From the NCBI RefSeq assembly GCF_014395785.1, contig NZ_CP060713.1, positions 586,501 through 650,500 of the forward strand: 64,000 nucleotides of DNA, given 5' to 3'. Position 1 is the first letter of the stretch. Each line of letters opens with the position of its first letter. A program made the position numbers and the translations under genes. This DNA is from Nocardioides mesophilus (GTDB taxonomy: Bacteria > Actinomycetota > Actinomycetes > Propionibacteriales > Nocardioidaceae). Of this stretch, positions 7,941 to 20,089 are shown in pieces. The notes under the pieces are model-generated. The model searched no databases. It saw only the letters and a program-made list of their open reading frames with translations, and was not told the origin of the DNA.

Positions 7941-10571
7941 ATGACCACCGAGCAGCACTCCCCAGACCTGTCCGAGACGACGACGGCTCCCGGCCGCGAC
8001 GTCGTCGTACCGGACAAGCCGGCGCTGGAGGGGCTGGAGGCGCGCTGGTCCGAGCAGTGGAAGCACGACGACACCTACCGGTTCGACCGGACCAAGACCC
8101 GCGAGCAGGTCTACTCCATCGACACCCCGCCGCCGACCGTCTCCGGCTCCCTGCACGTGGGCCACGTGTTCTCCTACACCCACACCGACCTCATCGCCCG
8201 CTTCCAGCGGATGCGCGGCAAGGAGGTCTTCTACCCGATGGGGTGGGACGACAACGGGCTGCCGACCGAGCGCCGGGTGCAGAACTACTTCGGGGTGCGC
8301 TGCGACCCGTCGCTTCCCTACGACGCCGACTTCACCCCGCCGGAGAAGCCCGACCCCAAGAAGCAGGTGCCGATCAGCCGGCCCAACTTCATCGAGCTGT
8401 GCGAGCGGCTCGTGGAGGAGGACGAGCAGGTCTTCGAGTCGCTGTGGCGCACCCTGGGCCTCTCGGTGGACTGGTCGCAGCACTACACGACGATCGGCGC
8501 GCACTCGCAGACCGTGTCGCAGCGCGCGTTCCTGCGGAACTTCGCCCGCGGCGAGGCCTACCTCCAGGAGTCGCCGACCCTGTGGGACGTGACCTTCCAG
8601 ACCGCGGTCGCGCAGGCCGAGCTCGAGGCCCGCGAGTACGCCGGCAGCTACCACCGGGTCGCCTTCCACGGGCCCACCGGCCCGATCCACATCGAGACCA
8701 CCCGGCCGGAGCTGATCCCTGCGGTGGTGGCGCTGATCGCGCACCCCGACGACGAGCGCTACCAGCCGCTGTTCGGCTCCACGGTCACCTCGCCGGTGTT
8801 CGGGGTGGAGATCCCGGTCCTCGCCCACCCGCTCGCGGAGCCCGACAAGGGCGCCGGCATCGCGATGTGCTGCACGTTCGGCGACCTCACCGACGTCACC
8901 TGGTGGCGCGAGCTGCAGCTGCCGGTGCGCACGGTGATCGGCCGCGACGGCCGCCTGCACCGGGACACCCCGGAGTGGCTGGCGGCCGAGCCGGCCGCCA
9001 CGGCGTACGCCGACCTGGCCGGCAAGACCACCTTCAGCGCCCGCGAGGCGATGGTGGCCAAGCTGCGCGAGAGCGGCGACCTCGACGGCGAGCCGAAGCC
9101 GACCCAGCGGATGACGAACTTCTACGAGAAGGGCGACAAGCCGCTGGAGATCGTCTCCACCCGCCAGTGGTACATCCGCAACGGCGGCCGCGACGCCGAG
9201 CTGCGTGAGGAGCTGCTCGAGCGCGGCGCGGAGATCCAGTGGCTGCCGCCGCACATGCGGCACCGCTACGACAACTGGGTCAGCGGCCTCAACGGCGACT
9301 GGCTGATCTCCCGGCAGCGGTTCTTCGGCATCCCGTTCCCGGTCTGGTACCCCCTCGACGACGAGGGCGAGCCCGACTACGAGCACCCGCTGATGCCGAC
9401 CGAGGCGGAGCTGCCGGTGGACCCCTCCACCCGGGCGCCGCGCGGCTACGAGGACGCCCAGCGCGGCGTGCCCGGGGGCTTCATCGGCGACCCCGACGTC
9501 ATGGACACCTGGGCCACCTCCTCGCTGACCCCGCAGATCGCGGGGCACTGGGAGGACGACCCGGACCTGTTCGGACGGGTCTTCCCGATGGACCTGTGCA
9601 CCCACGCGCACGACATCATCCGCACCTGGCTGTTCTCCCGGGTCGTCCGGGCGCACCACGAGCACGGTGTGGTGCCTTGGTCGCACGCGCTGATCTCCGG
9701 CTTCATCGTCGACCCGGACCGCAAGAAGATGAGCAAGTCCAAGGGCAACGTGGTCGTCCCGACCGAGATCCTCGACAAGTTCGGCGCGGACGCGGTGCGC
9801 TGGCGCGCGGCGGTGGCCCGCCCGGGCCTGGACTCGCCGTTCGACGAGACCCAGATGAAGGTCGGCCGCCGGCTGGCGATGAAGGTGCTGAACGCCTCCA
9901 AGTTCGTGCTCGGCAGCGTGGGCGCCTCCGACCTGACCCGCGGCGCGGTCAGCGAGCCGGTCGACTGCGCGATGCTCGGCGGGCTGGCCGCCACCATCAC
10001 CCGCGCGACGGAGGCGTTCGAGGCCTACGACTACACCACGGCGCTGGAGGTCTCGGAGAAGTTCTTCTGGGAGTTCTGCGACGACTACCTCGAGCTGGTC
10101 AAGGAGCGCGCGTACGGCGCCCGCGGCGACGATGCCGCTGCCTCGGCGAAGGCGGCGCTGGCGATCGCGTTGCACGCGCAGCTGCGGCTGCTCGCACCGT
10201 TCCTGCCCTACGTGACCGAGGAGGTCTGGTCGTGGTGGCAGGAGGGGTCGGTGCACCGGCAGCCGTGGCCCGAGCCGACCGACCTCGGCTCGGCTGCCGC
10301 CGAGGACGCCGCGATGCTGGGTGCGGTCGCGCAGACCCTCACCGGGATCCGCGGCGCGAAGTCGCAGGCCAAGGTGTCGATGCGCACCGAGCTCTCCCGG
10401 GTGGTGGTCAGCGGGCCGGCGGCGACCGTCGCGCTCGCCGAGCAGGCCGCGGACGACCTGCGGGCGGCCGGGCGGATCACCGGTGAGCTGCTCTTCACCG
10501 CCGACGAGCAGGGCGGCGAGGGTGCCGAGCTGAAGGTGGCGGCCGAGGTGGCCCCGCCGGCGGCCGACTGA
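7941..10571 (+). CDS. valS: Valine-tRNA ligase
   Basis: A class I aminoacyl-tRNA synthetase of 876 residues that charges tRNA-Val and edits misactivated threonine. The HIGH motif is SGSLHVGH (68-75) and the KMSKS motif KMSKS is at 596-600, followed by the anticodon-binding domain. The stretch [20 protein letters not shown] is typical of the shorter actinobacterial/archaeal-like ValS branch. ATG at 7941 follows GTAGGA and agrees with homologues, so the extra upstream frame is dismissed. No T-box leader is apparent in the 97-base gap to folC. A long palindrome after the stop (10590-10639) probably terminates it. Confidence 0.97.
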   Translation: MTTEQHSPDLSETTTAPGRDVVVPDKPALEGLEARWSEQWKHDDTYRFDRTKTREQVYSIDTPPPTVSGSLHVGHVFSYTHTDLIARFQRMRGKEVFYPMGWDDNGLPTERRVQNYFGVRCDPSLPYDADFTPPEKPDPKKQVPISRPNFIELCERLVEEDEQVFESLWRTLGLSVDWSQHYTTIGAHSQTVSQRAFLRNFARGEAYLQESPTLWDVTFQTAVAQAELEAREYAGSYHRVAFHGPTGPIHIETTRPELIPAVVALIAHPDDERYQPLFGSTVTSPVFGVEIPVLAHPLAEPDKGAGIAMCCTFGDLTDVTWWRELQLPVRTVIGRDGRLHRDTPEWLAAEPAATAYADLAGKTTFSAREAMVAKLRESGDLDGEPKPTQRMTNFYEKGDKPLEIVSTRQWYIRNGGRDAELREELLERGAEIQWLPPHMRHRYDNWVSGLNGDWLISRQRFFGIPFPVWYPLDDEGEPDYEHPLMPTEAELPVDPSTRAPRGYEDAQRGVPGGFIGDPDVMDTWATSSLTPQIAGHWEDDPDLFGRVFPMDLCTHAHDIIRTWLFSRVVRAHHEHGVVPWSHALISGFIVDPDRKKMSKSKGNVVVPTEILDKFGADAVRWRAAVARPGLDSPFDETQMKVGRRLAMKVLNASKFVLGSVGASDLTRGAVSEPVDCAMLGGLAATITRATEAFEAYDYTTALEVSEKFFWEFCDDYLELVKERAYGARGDDAAASAKAALAIALHAQLRLLAPFLPYVTEEVWSWWQEGSVHRQPWPEPTDLGSAAAEDAAMLGAVAQTLTGIRGAKSQAKVSMRTELSRVVVSGPAATVALAEQAADDLRAAGRITGELLFTADEQGGEGAELKVAAEVAPPAAD

Positions 10572-10589
10572 CCGGCCCGGCCTCACGCC

Positions 10590-10639
10590 CGGACGTCATA
10601 CGCCCCGAGACCTGTAGGCCTCGGGGCGTATGACGTCCG
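10590..10639. terminator. Perfect 20-bp stem hairpin between convergent genes
   Basis: The arms 10590-10609 and 10620-10639 are perfect inverted copies separated by a 10-base loop. The element lies between the convergent valS and M3 peptidase genes and could end transcription from both sides. There is no U-tract, as is common in actinobacteria. The outer arm sequence GGACGTCATACG recurs in a second intergenic element at 29580-29652, so this may be a dispersed repeat rather than a plain terminator. Confidence 0.75.
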
Positions 10640-10654
10640 CGGCGGCGGGCGGCG

Positions 10655-12574
<1,920 letters not shown>

Positions 12575-12665
12575 GGTGCGAGGGTAGTCACCGGGGCGCC
12601 CGACGTCGCGCCGGGCATCGCCCGATCGCCGTGGTGGCGGCTCGCGAGGCGGACGGGGGCCGGCG

Positions 12666-13373
12666 TCACCGGCGGCTGTGCGTCCCGTGGTCGCGGTGCC
12701 CGCGCGCCCGCGCGTGGGGCTGGCGGTGGCCGCGCGACGTGGAAGGGAGCGCCACATCCCGACCGACGATCCGCTGGTGGCCCCGGGACGCCGCTCGGGC
12801 GTGCAGACGCGGCCGGTGGCCCTGCGAGGAGCGCTGGGCATGCGGGCGCGGCCGGTGGGAGTGGGCGGGCCGCTGCTGCGCGTGCGGGCGCGGCCGGTGC
12901 GCGTGCGGGTGCGGCCGGTGCGCCTGCGGCTTCGGGGTGCCCGGGTGCGACGCCGGCCGGCTGGGGCGGTCCGCTGCACCCCCTCCGCCGGACGCACCCC
13001 CGCGAGTCCCCCGCTGACCGGCCCGGTCGGGACGGGACGCCGGGGCCGGGGGCGCCGGGGTGGAGGCCGAGGCGCCGGTGGCCGGGGCCGGGGCCGACGC
13101 GGCGGATCCCGACGTCAGGGCCGCGAGCGACGGCTCGGTGCGCGCCGGCGGCACGTCGGTGACGACGTCGCTCATCGAGAAGCCGGCCGGCAGCTCGGCC
13201 GACGCCGACGGGGTCGCCGTCGCGGTCACCGCCGGGGCCGGCGCTGCCACGGGTGGCTCGACCGGGGCCGGGAACAGCCGGCCACCGATGAGCACCGAGG
13301 CGGTCGCGGCCAGCACGCCGAAGGCGATCATCGGCTTCAGCTGGAGGTCGCCGGAGGGGGCAGGCACGGGCAT
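12666..13373 (-). CDS. Membrane-anchored low-complexity protein with His/Arg/Pro tail
   Basis: A 235-residue protein I do not recognise. Residues about 12-34 ([20 protein letters not shown]) form one membrane anchor or uncleaved signal. A Pro/Ala/Thr-rich linker follows, and from about residue 150 the tail is built of degenerate HRPRPHAQ-like units, giving a strongly basic His-rich end. It starts 42 bases after the clpX stop on the same strand. The tail could bind metal or nucleic acid, or may not be translated as shown: the repeats are GC-rich DNA in which frames are easily misassigned. The N-terminal third looks most reliable. Confidence 0.5.
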   Translation of the reverse strand: MPVPAPSGDLQLKPMIAFGVLAATASVLIGGRLFPAPVEPPVAAPAPAVTATATPSASAELPAGFSMSDVVTDVPPARTEPSLAALTSGSAASAPAPATGASASTPAPPAPASRPDRAGQRGTRGGASGGGGAADRPSRPASHPGTPKPQAHRPHPHAHRPRPHAQQRPAHSHRPRPHAQRSSQGHRPRLHARAASRGHQRIVGRDVALPSTSRGHRQPHARARGHRDHGTHSRR

Positions 13374-13414
13374 GGGCAGAGGACGGCGGCCGGGGTCGCG
13401 GAGGCGACGGTGGC

Positions 13415-14698
<1,284 letters not shown>

Positions 14699-14890
14699 AG
14701 GCACGACTCCTCACGAGTCACGCCGGACCGCGGTCGACGACCGGTCTGGGACCTGTCGGCGCCGTCGGTGACCCGGCTGGTTGCTACTCACTACCGAACT
14801 CGAAGGTACCCCGTCGCGCCCCCTCATGGGACCGGGACACGACGGTTCCCCTCGTCAGCCCGTCATCGCGACGGGCATCTCCCGATGCGT

Positions 14891-15571
14891 TCAGCCCACC
14901 GGGACGGTGCTCTTGCGTGACTCCAGGATCGAGTCGATGAGGCCATACTCCACCGCGGCCTCGGCGGTCAGGATCTTGTCACGGTCGATGTCGCGGCTGA
15001 CCTGCTCCTGCGGACGGCCGGAGTGCTCGGCGATCATCCGCTCGAGCAGCTCCCGCATCCGCAGGATCTCGTTGGCCTGGATCTCGATGTCGGAGGTCTG
15101 GCCGTAGGTGCCCTCGGTGTAGGGCTGGTGGATCAGGATCCGGCTGTTCGGCAGCGCCAGCCGCTTGCCGGGGCTGCCGGCGGCGAGCAGGATCGCGGCC
15201 GCCGAGGCGGCCTGCCCGAGGCAGACGGTCTGGATGTCGGGCTTGACGAACCGCATCGTGTCGTAGATCGCGGTCAGCGCCGTGAACGAGCCGCCCGGGC
15301 TGTTGATGTAGAGGGAGATGTCCCGGTCGGGGTCCATCGTCTCCAGGCAGAGCAGCTGCGCCATCACCGCGTTGGCGATGTCGTCGCTGATCGGGGTGCC
15401 GAGGAAGATGATCCGCTCCTCGAACAGCTTGGCGTAGGGGTCGATCCGGCGGAAGCCGTACGACGTCCGCTCCTCCCACTGGGGGATGTAGTAGTTCATG
15501 CTCGGCGAGGCGAGCTCGGAGGCCCTGCCGGACATCGAGCCGGTCAGGCCGGGGATGTTGCTGCTGGTCAT
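14891..15571 (-). CDS. clpP: ATP-dependent Clp protease proteolytic subunit (ClpP2)
   Basis: The second ClpP subunit of the actinobacterial ClpP1P2 protease. The 226-residue product carries catalytic Ser123 in LGQAASAAA and His148 in [10 protein letters not shown], with the aspartate following in the DIDRDKI segment. A longer N-terminus than ClpP1 ([19 protein letters not shown]) may contain a propeptide. It starts 8 bases after the clpP1 stop, so the two are an operon. In this clade ClpP1 and ClpP2 form a mixed tetradecamer docked by ClpX or ClpC1; that is family knowledge, not visible here. Confidence 0.97.
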   Translation of the reverse strand: MTSSNIPGLTGSMSGRASELASPSMNYYIPQWEERTSYGFRRIDPYAKLFEERIIFLGTPISDDIANAVMAQLLCLETMDPDRDISLYINSPGGSFTALTAIYDTMRFVKPDIQTVCLGQAASAAAILLAAGSPGKRLALPNSRILIHQPYTEGTYGQTSDIEIQANEILRMRELLERMIAEHSGRPQEQVSRDIDRDKILTAEAAVEYGLIDSILESRKSTVPVG

Positions 15572-15579
15572 CTCAGCCC

Positions 15580-16209
15580 TCACTTGTCGCGGGCCGGACG
15601 GCCCTGGTCGGCGACCTGGCCGGCGCTGGCGACGACCTTGTCGATGAAGCCGTACTCCAGAGCCTGGTCGGCGGTGAACCAGCGGTCGCGGTCGGCGTCG
15701 GTCTCGACCTGCTCGAGAGCCTGGCCGGTGTGCTCGCTGATCAGCTTGAACAGCACCTGCTTGATGTGCAGCGACTGCTGGGCCTGGATCTTGATGTCCG
15801 AAGCCGAGCCGCCCATGCCACCGGAGGGCTGGTGCATCATGATCCGTGCGTGCGGCAGGGCGTAGCGCTTGCCCTTGGCGCCGGCGCACAGCAGGAACTG
15901 CCCCATGCTGGCCGCGAGGCCCATGCCCACGGTCGCCACATCGTTGGAGATGTAGTTCATGGTGTCGTAGATCGCCATGCCGGCGTCCACGGAGCCACCG
16001 GGGCTGTTGATGTACAGGAAGATGTCCGCGTTGGGATCCTCGGCGTTCAGCAGCAGCATCTGGGCGCAGATCGCGTTGGCGTTCTGGTCGCGCACCTCGG
16101 AGCCGAGGAAGACGATGCGCTCCCGGAGGAGGCGTTGGTAGATGTGGTCGTCGAGCGGGTTGCCCGGGCCGGCCCCGTTCATGGTGGGGGTCATCTCGAT
16201 CTCAGTCAC
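15580..16209 (-). CDS. clpP: ATP-dependent Clp protease proteolytic subunit (ClpP1)
   Basis: The first ClpP subunit, 209 residues from a GTG start. Catalytic Ser101 is in GLAASMGQF, His126 in IMMHQPSGG, and the aspartate lies in the TDADRDRWF segment. [20 protein letters not shown] is the oxyanion-side motif. It is followed after 8 bases by clpP2, then clpX. Fifty bases upstream of the start lies GTTCGC-N5-GCG (16259-16272), which matches the published ClgR operator, so ClgR-dependent stress induction is likely. Confidence 0.97.
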   Translation of the reverse strand: MTEIEMTPTMNGAGPGNPLDDHIYQRLLRERIVFLGSEVRDQNANAICAQMLLLNAEDPNADIFLYINSPGGSVDAGMAIYDTMNYISNDVATVGMGLAASMGQFLLCAGAKGKRYALPHARIMMHQPSGGMGGSASDIKIQAQQSLHIKQVLFKLISEHTGQALEQVETDADRDRWFTADQALEYGFIDKVVASAGQVADQGRPARDK

Positions 16210-16258
16210 GCCCCGACCCTAGCCGGAAGGTCCCCCGTTCCACGGCTTGTGCCGCCTT

Positions 16259-16272
16259 GTTCGCCAACAGCG
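16259..16272 (-). promoter_or_regulatory. ClgR-type operator upstream of clpP1
   Basis: GTTCGC-CAACA-GCG fits the Streptomyces ClgR consensus GTTCGC-N5-GCG exactly. It sits about 50 bases upstream of the clpP1 start, a plausible activator position. It is close to the start of the divergent NUDIX gene, which might share it. No clgR gene is in the window. Confidence 0.6.
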
Positions 16273-16297
16273 GACGATGCCGCCTACGCTTCCGCGG

Positions 16298-16834
16298 GTG
16301 AACGAGCCCGTCGATCCGCCCGCGCTGCGACCGGCGGTCCGGGTCGTCCTGCTCGACGAGGAGGACCGCGCGCTGCTCGTGCGGTGGAGCTTCGCCGACC
16401 GCGACGTGTGGGGAACCCCGGGCGGCGGCATCGAGCCCGGTGAGAGCCACCACGACGCCGTACGCCGGGAGCTGCGCGAGGAGACCGGCCTCGCCCTCGC
16501 CGCCGAGGACTGCGGGCCGTGCGTCGCGCACCGGACGCACCTGATCGCGCTCGGAAACGGGTCCGGCGACGAGCCGGCCCGCTGGGACGGCCAGGAGGAG
16601 TGGTTCTACCTGGTGCGGGTGCCCGCCTTCACGCCGCGCGGCACGCTCACCGACGAGGAGCTGCGGGCCGAGTCGCTGCACGAGCTGGCCTGGTGGCACC
16701 TCGACGAGGTCGATCGCCTCACCGACCCGACGGCCGCTCCCCCGGCGCTGACCACCCCGCGCCGGCTCGCGGACCTGCTCCGTGCGCTGGCCGCCGACGG
16801 CGCCCCCGCGCAGCCGTTCGAGCTCGCGGTCTGA
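16298..16834 (+). CDS. NUDIX hydrolase
   Basis: A 178-residue cytoplasmic pyrophosphohydrolase of the NUDIX family. The full box GGGIEPGESHHDAVRREL plus REETGL matches G-x5-E-x7-REU-x-EE-x-GU. The substrate cannot be read from sequence; small members of this kind act on oxidised nucleotides or nucleotide sugars. The start is uncertain: GTG at 16298 gives VNEPVDPPALRPAVRVVLL, while ATG at 16277 would add seven residues. Neither has a strong ribosome-binding site. It is divergent from clpP1 and converges on tig. Confidence 0.87.
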   Translation: MNEPVDPPALRPAVRVVLLDEEDRALLVRWSFADRDVWGTPGGGIEPGESHHDAVRRELREETGLALAAEDCGPCVAHRTHLIALGNGSGDEPARWDGQEEWFYLVRVPAFTPRGTLTDEELRAESLHELAWWHLDEVDRLTDPTAAPPALTTPRRLADLLRALAADGAPAQPFELAV

Positions 16835-16879
16835 CCCGCGGCTCGGGCACGGTCGGAAGGCTCCGCCGCAGCGACGTAC

Positions 16880-16934
16880 GACGCCCCCGGGTCGTCGCGC
16901 GGGCCGGGGCTCGCGGGACGACGCCGGGGGCGTC
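16880..16934. terminator. Hairpin between NUDIX gene and tig
   Basis: GACGCCCCCGG (16880-16890) pairs with CCGGGGGCGTC (16924-16934). The inner GTCGTC pairs with GACGAC across a one-base bulge. It lies between convergent genes and has no U-tract. Confidence 0.65.
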
Positions 16935-16956
16935 AGACGGCGTCTGGGGGCGGGAC

Positions 16957-18423
16957 TCAGGCCTTGGTCTCGTCCTCGGTGCTGTCGGTGCTGTCGGCGC
17001 TCTCGGCCGCGTCGGTGCCCTCGGCGCCCTCGGCGCTCTCGGCGGCGTCGGCGCTCTCGGAGGCCGGCTCGTCCGCGGCCTCGTCGCCCGGCTCACCGAT
17101 CGTGCCGTCGGGAAGCAGGTTCTTCAGCTCGACGTGGTTGCCCGACTCGTCGGTGACCACGGCGGCCTCGACCACGAGGGCCAGTGCCTTGCCGCGCACC
17201 ACCTCGGAGACCATCTCCGGGATGTGGTTGTGCTCGACCATGTGCTGGATGAACTCCTGCGGGTTCTGGCCCGACTGCTGCGCACGGCGCAGCAGGTGCT
17301 CCTGCAGCTCGCCCTCGTTGACCGAGATCTCTTCCTTCTTGGCGACCTGGTCGAGCACGAACTGGGCGGCGACCGCGTCGCGGACCCGCTTCTCGAGGTC
17401 CGCCTCGAACTCGTCGACGGTCTGCTCCTCGGAGTCGAGGTACTGCTCCATCGTCATCCCGGCGTAGGCCAGCTGCTGGGTGATGTTGTCGCGACGGGCC
17501 TTCAGCTCGGAGTCGACGATCGCGTCCGGCAGCGGCACCTCGACGAGATCCAGGACCTTCTCCAGGACCGCGTCGCGGGCGGCGGCAGCCTGCTCGAGCC
17601 GCTTCCCGCGCTCGAGGCGCGTGCGGACGTCGGCGGTCAGCTCCTCGACGGTGTCGAACTCCGAGGCGGTCTGTGCGAAGTCGTCGTCGAGCTCGGGGAG
17701 CTCCTGCTCCTTGACGGCAGAGACCGTGACGTGGACCTCGACGTCCTCGCCCTTCAGCTCCCCGCCGACGAGCTGGGTGGTGAACGTCTTGTCCTCGCCG
17801 GCACTCATGCCGGTCAGGGCCTCGTCGAGGCCGTCGATCATGCCGCCGTTGCCGACCTGGTAACTCATCCCGCTGACCTCGGCGCCCTCGACGACCTCGC
17901 CGTCCTGGGTCGCCTTGAGGTCCAGCGTGACGAAGTCGCCCTCGGCGGCCGCGCGCTCCACGTCGGCCAGCGTGCCGAAACGCTCGCGCAGGTTCTGCAG
18001 CTGCTCCTCGACGTCGGCGTCGGTGACGGCGAGGTCGTCCACGCTGACCGCGAGGCCCTGGTAGTCGGGCAGCTCGACCTCGGGGCGGATGTCCACCTCG
18101 GCGGTGAACTCCAGCGACTCGTTGTCCTCGAGCTTGGTGATGTCGATCTCGGGCTGTGCCAGCGGCTCGAGCTCGTTCTCCCGCAGCGCCTGCACGTAGA
18201 GCTGCGGCAGTGCGGCGTTGATCGCCTCGTCGAGCACCGCGCCGCGGCCGACCTGTCGGTCGATCACCATCGGCGGCACCTTGCCGCGGCGGAAGCCGGG
18301 CACGTTGATCTGCTGGGCGATCTTCTTGTACGCCGCGTCGAGGCTCGGCTTGAGCTCCTCGAAGGGCACCTCGACGGTGAGCTTCGCCCGCGTGGGGCTC
18401 AGTGTCTCGACGGCGCTCTTCAC
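16957..18423 (-). CDS. tig: Trigger factor (ribosome-associated chaperone, PPIase)
   Basis: Trigger factor binds the ribosome exit tunnel and shields nascent chains. The 488-residue product begins with the ribosome-binding domain (MKSAVETLSPTRAKLTVEV) and the signature GFRRGKVPP. A FKBP-type PPIase domain follows around EGDFVTLDLKATQDGEVVEG, then the helical C-terminal arms. The last 60 residues are an Ala/Glu/Ser/Asp-rich acidic tail, seen in actinobacterial homologues. The GTG start at 18423 follows GGAGAAGAA. It is upstream of the clp cluster, as is common, but on this strand separated from clpP1 by the NUDIX gene. Confidence 0.97.
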   Translation of the reverse strand: MKSAVETLSPTRAKLTVEVPFEELKPSLDAAYKKIAQQINVPGFRRGKVPPMVIDRQVGRGAVLDEAINAALPQLYVQALRENELEPLAQPEIDITKLEDNESLEFTAEVDIRPEVELPDYQGLAVSVDDLAVTDADVEEQLQNLRERFGTLADVERAAAEGDFVTLDLKATQDGEVVEGAEVSGMSYQVGNGGMIDGLDEALTGMSAGEDKTFTTQLVGGELKGEDVEVHVTVSAVKEQELPELDDDFAQTASEFDTVEELTADVRTRLERGKRLEQAAAARDAVLEKVLDLVEVPLPDAIVDSELKARRDNITQQLAYAGMTMEQYLDSEEQTVDEFEADLEKRVRDAVAAQFVLDQVAKKEEISVNEGELQEHLLRRAQQSGQNPQEFIQHMVEHNHIPEMVSEVVRGKALALVVEAAVVTDESGNHVELKNLLPDGTIGEPGDEAADEPASESADAAESAEGAEGTDAAESADSTDSTEDETKA

Positions 18424-18526
18424 AGGTTCTTCTCCCTAAAGCTGATGGGTAGCTGGTGGTCTGCTGCGCTCACACCCGTCCGGGCTCTGCCCCCCGGGGT
18501 GAGCGGCGAGCAGAGTGGGCTGAGCA

Positions 18527-18602
18527 TGGTCGGGGCGACAGGACTCGAACCTGCGATCTCCTGCTCCCAAAGCAGGCGCGCTAGCCACTACGCTACGCCC
18601 CG
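18527..18602 (-). tRNA. tRNA-Pro (anticodon TGG), CCA encoded
   Basis: A complete cloverleaf on the minus strand: acceptor CGGGGCG/CGCCCCG, D-arm GCGTAGTGGCTAGCGC, anticodon stem CCTGC/GCAGG with loop TTTGGGA (anticodon TGG), and T-arm with TTCGAGT. Discriminator A is followed by an encoded CCA. It lies just upstream of tig. Confidence 0.95.
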
Positions 18603-18757
18603 AAGTCCGGCCCCCGACTGGGAGCCCTCAGGAGTCTAGTCGCAAGCGGCGCGCAGCCTCCAATCGCGCCCACGCCACACGGCGCGGCACGGCCCGAATG
18701 GGAGACCTGGCATCTGCTGTGGCACCATTGAACCGGCAGCCAGCCTGCTGGCCGCAC

Positions 18758-18828
18758 GCGGATGTAGCTCAATGGTAGAGCCCTAGTCTTCCAAACTAGC
18801 TACGCGGGTTCGATTCCCGTCATCCGCT
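18758..18828 (+). tRNA. tRNA-Gly (anticodon TCC)
   Basis: Acceptor GCGGATG pairs with CATCCGC, the D-arm is GCTCAATGGTAGAGC, and anticodon stem CTAGT/ACTAG encloses loop CTTCCAA (anticodon TCC). The T-arm contains TTCGATT. Discriminator is T and CCA is not encoded. Confidence 0.95.
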
Positions 18829-18843
18829 CCGCGTCGCAGACAG

Positions 18844-18875
18844 AAGGCCCCGGTGACCTCGGTCGCCGGGGCCTT
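18844..18875. terminator. 15-bp stem hairpin after tRNA-Gly
   Basis: AAGGCCCCGGTGACC (18844-18858) pairs with GGTCGCCGGGGCCTT (18861-18875) with one G-T wobble and a 2-base spacer. It lies between tRNA-Gly and the convergent PP2C gene and could stop both. Confidence 0.7.
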
Positions 18876-18930
18876 CCGTACGCCGGCTCGGGGCCGGCCG
18901 GCCGCCGGCCACGGCCGCCGGAGGCGGGCG

Positions 18931-20049
18931 TCAGCGGCGGTGCAGCAGGAACAGCGCGCGGTCGTCGTTCATCGACTCCACCCGGTCGATGAGCCGGTGG
19001 GCGCCCTGCTCGAAGCCCGAGCGCAGCAGCCGCTCGCTCTGGCCGAGCAGCTTGTCGATGCCGAGCGAGATGTCGCGACGCGGCGTCTCGACCAGCCCGT
19101 CGGTGAACAGCAGCATCGCGTCGCCGCGCTGCAGGGTGCCGGTGACCACGCCGAACTCGGCGTCGCCGATCAGGCCGAGGATCGGCCCCTCCGCCTCGAG
19201 CACACCCCACCGGCCGGAGCCGGCGTGCAGCTGGACCGCGGGCGGGTGGCCGGCCGAGCGCAGCTCGAAGACGCCGCTGCGCAGGTTGATCGAGAGGTGC
19301 ACCGCGGTGGCGAAGCCCTCCGGCCAGTCCTGGCGCAGCAGGTAGTCGTTGGCCGCGGGCAGGAAGCCGGAGGCGGGCAGGGCCCCGAGCAGGCCGCCGA
19401 AGGCGCCCGAGAGCAGCAGGGACCGGGTGCCGGCCTGCTCCCCCTTGCCGGAGACGTCGACCACCGCGACCTCGAGCTGGTCGTCGTGCCGGGCCCGCGA
19501 GGCGACCAGGAAGTCGCCGGCGAACGACGACCCTCCGGCCGAACGCATCACGAACTCGGTGTACCAGTCCTGCGGCATCGGGGGCATCTGTCCCTGCTTG
19601 GCGATCCGGTCGCGCAGGTCCACCAGCATCGACTCGCCGAGCGCGCCGGCCACGCCGAGCCGGGTCCGGCGGAACGACGAGACCAGGATGACCAGGCCCA
19701 CCAGGAACGTCACGACCACCGCGCCGACCCGGCGGGCGTCCAACGACAGCGACGGCGTCGTCGCCACCACCAGCACCGCCACTCCCAGCACGAACACCAC
19801 GAACCAGGGCAGCGTGCGAGGGCTCAGCACGATGTTGCCGACCACCAGTGGCAGGGTCAGGGCGCTCACCGTGGCCCCGGGCACGCCGCTGCCCAACGCC
19901 ACGCCCAGGACGACCGTCACGGCCGCCAGCATCAGCACCCAGGTGATCTCGGCCTCGCGGTAGCGCCGCACGGTGGAGTTCCACCGTCGCGTCCACGCCT
20001 GACGGCCGGGCACAGTCGTCAGGCGGTCCGGATGCGAGGCGGCGACCAC
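18931..20049 (-). CDS. Membrane-bound PP2C (SpoIIE-type) phosphatase
   Basis: A 372-residue protein with four to five N-terminal membrane helices (about residues 33-125, e.g. WVLMLAAVTVVLGVAL and GAVVVTFLVGLVILVSSF) and a cytoplasmic PP2C domain at about 155-372. The metal motifs are AGDFLVA, VVDVSGKGEQAG, LFTDGLVE and the C-terminal NDDRALFLL. It probably dephosphorylates STAS-type antagonists, linking a membrane signal to sigma-factor partner switching. The start is GTG at 20049. No antagonist or kinase gene is adjacent; the STAS gene at 2.8 kb is a candidate substrate only by presence. Confidence 0.9.
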   Translation of the reverse strand: MVAASHPDRLTTVPGRQAWTRRWNSTVRRYREAEITWVLMLAAVTVVLGVALGSGVPGATVSALTLPLVVGNIVLSPRTLPWFVVFVLGVAVLVVATTPSLSLDARRVGAVVVTFLVGLVILVSSFRRTRLGVAGALGESMLVDLRDRIAKQGQMPPMPQDWYTEFVMRSAGGSSFAGDFLVASRARHDDQLEVAVVDVSGKGEQAGTRSLLLSGAFGGLLGALPASGFLPAANDYLLRQDWPEGFATAVHLSINLRSGVFELRSAGHPPAVQLHAGSGRWGVLEAEGPILGLIGDAEFGVVTGTLQRGDAMLLFTDGLVETPRRDISLGIDKLLGQSERLLRSGFEQGAHRLIDRVESMNDDRALFLLHRR

Positions 20050-20089
20050 GCCTCGACCTTAATGGTCGATCGCGACCAGATGCAGCCTT

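Noticed and set aside
12840-12930. CRISPR-like spaced repeats in the Arg/His-rich region
   Set aside because: The recurring GCGGGCGCGGCCGGTG-type units are short, adjacent and degenerate, as coding low complexity, without spacers.
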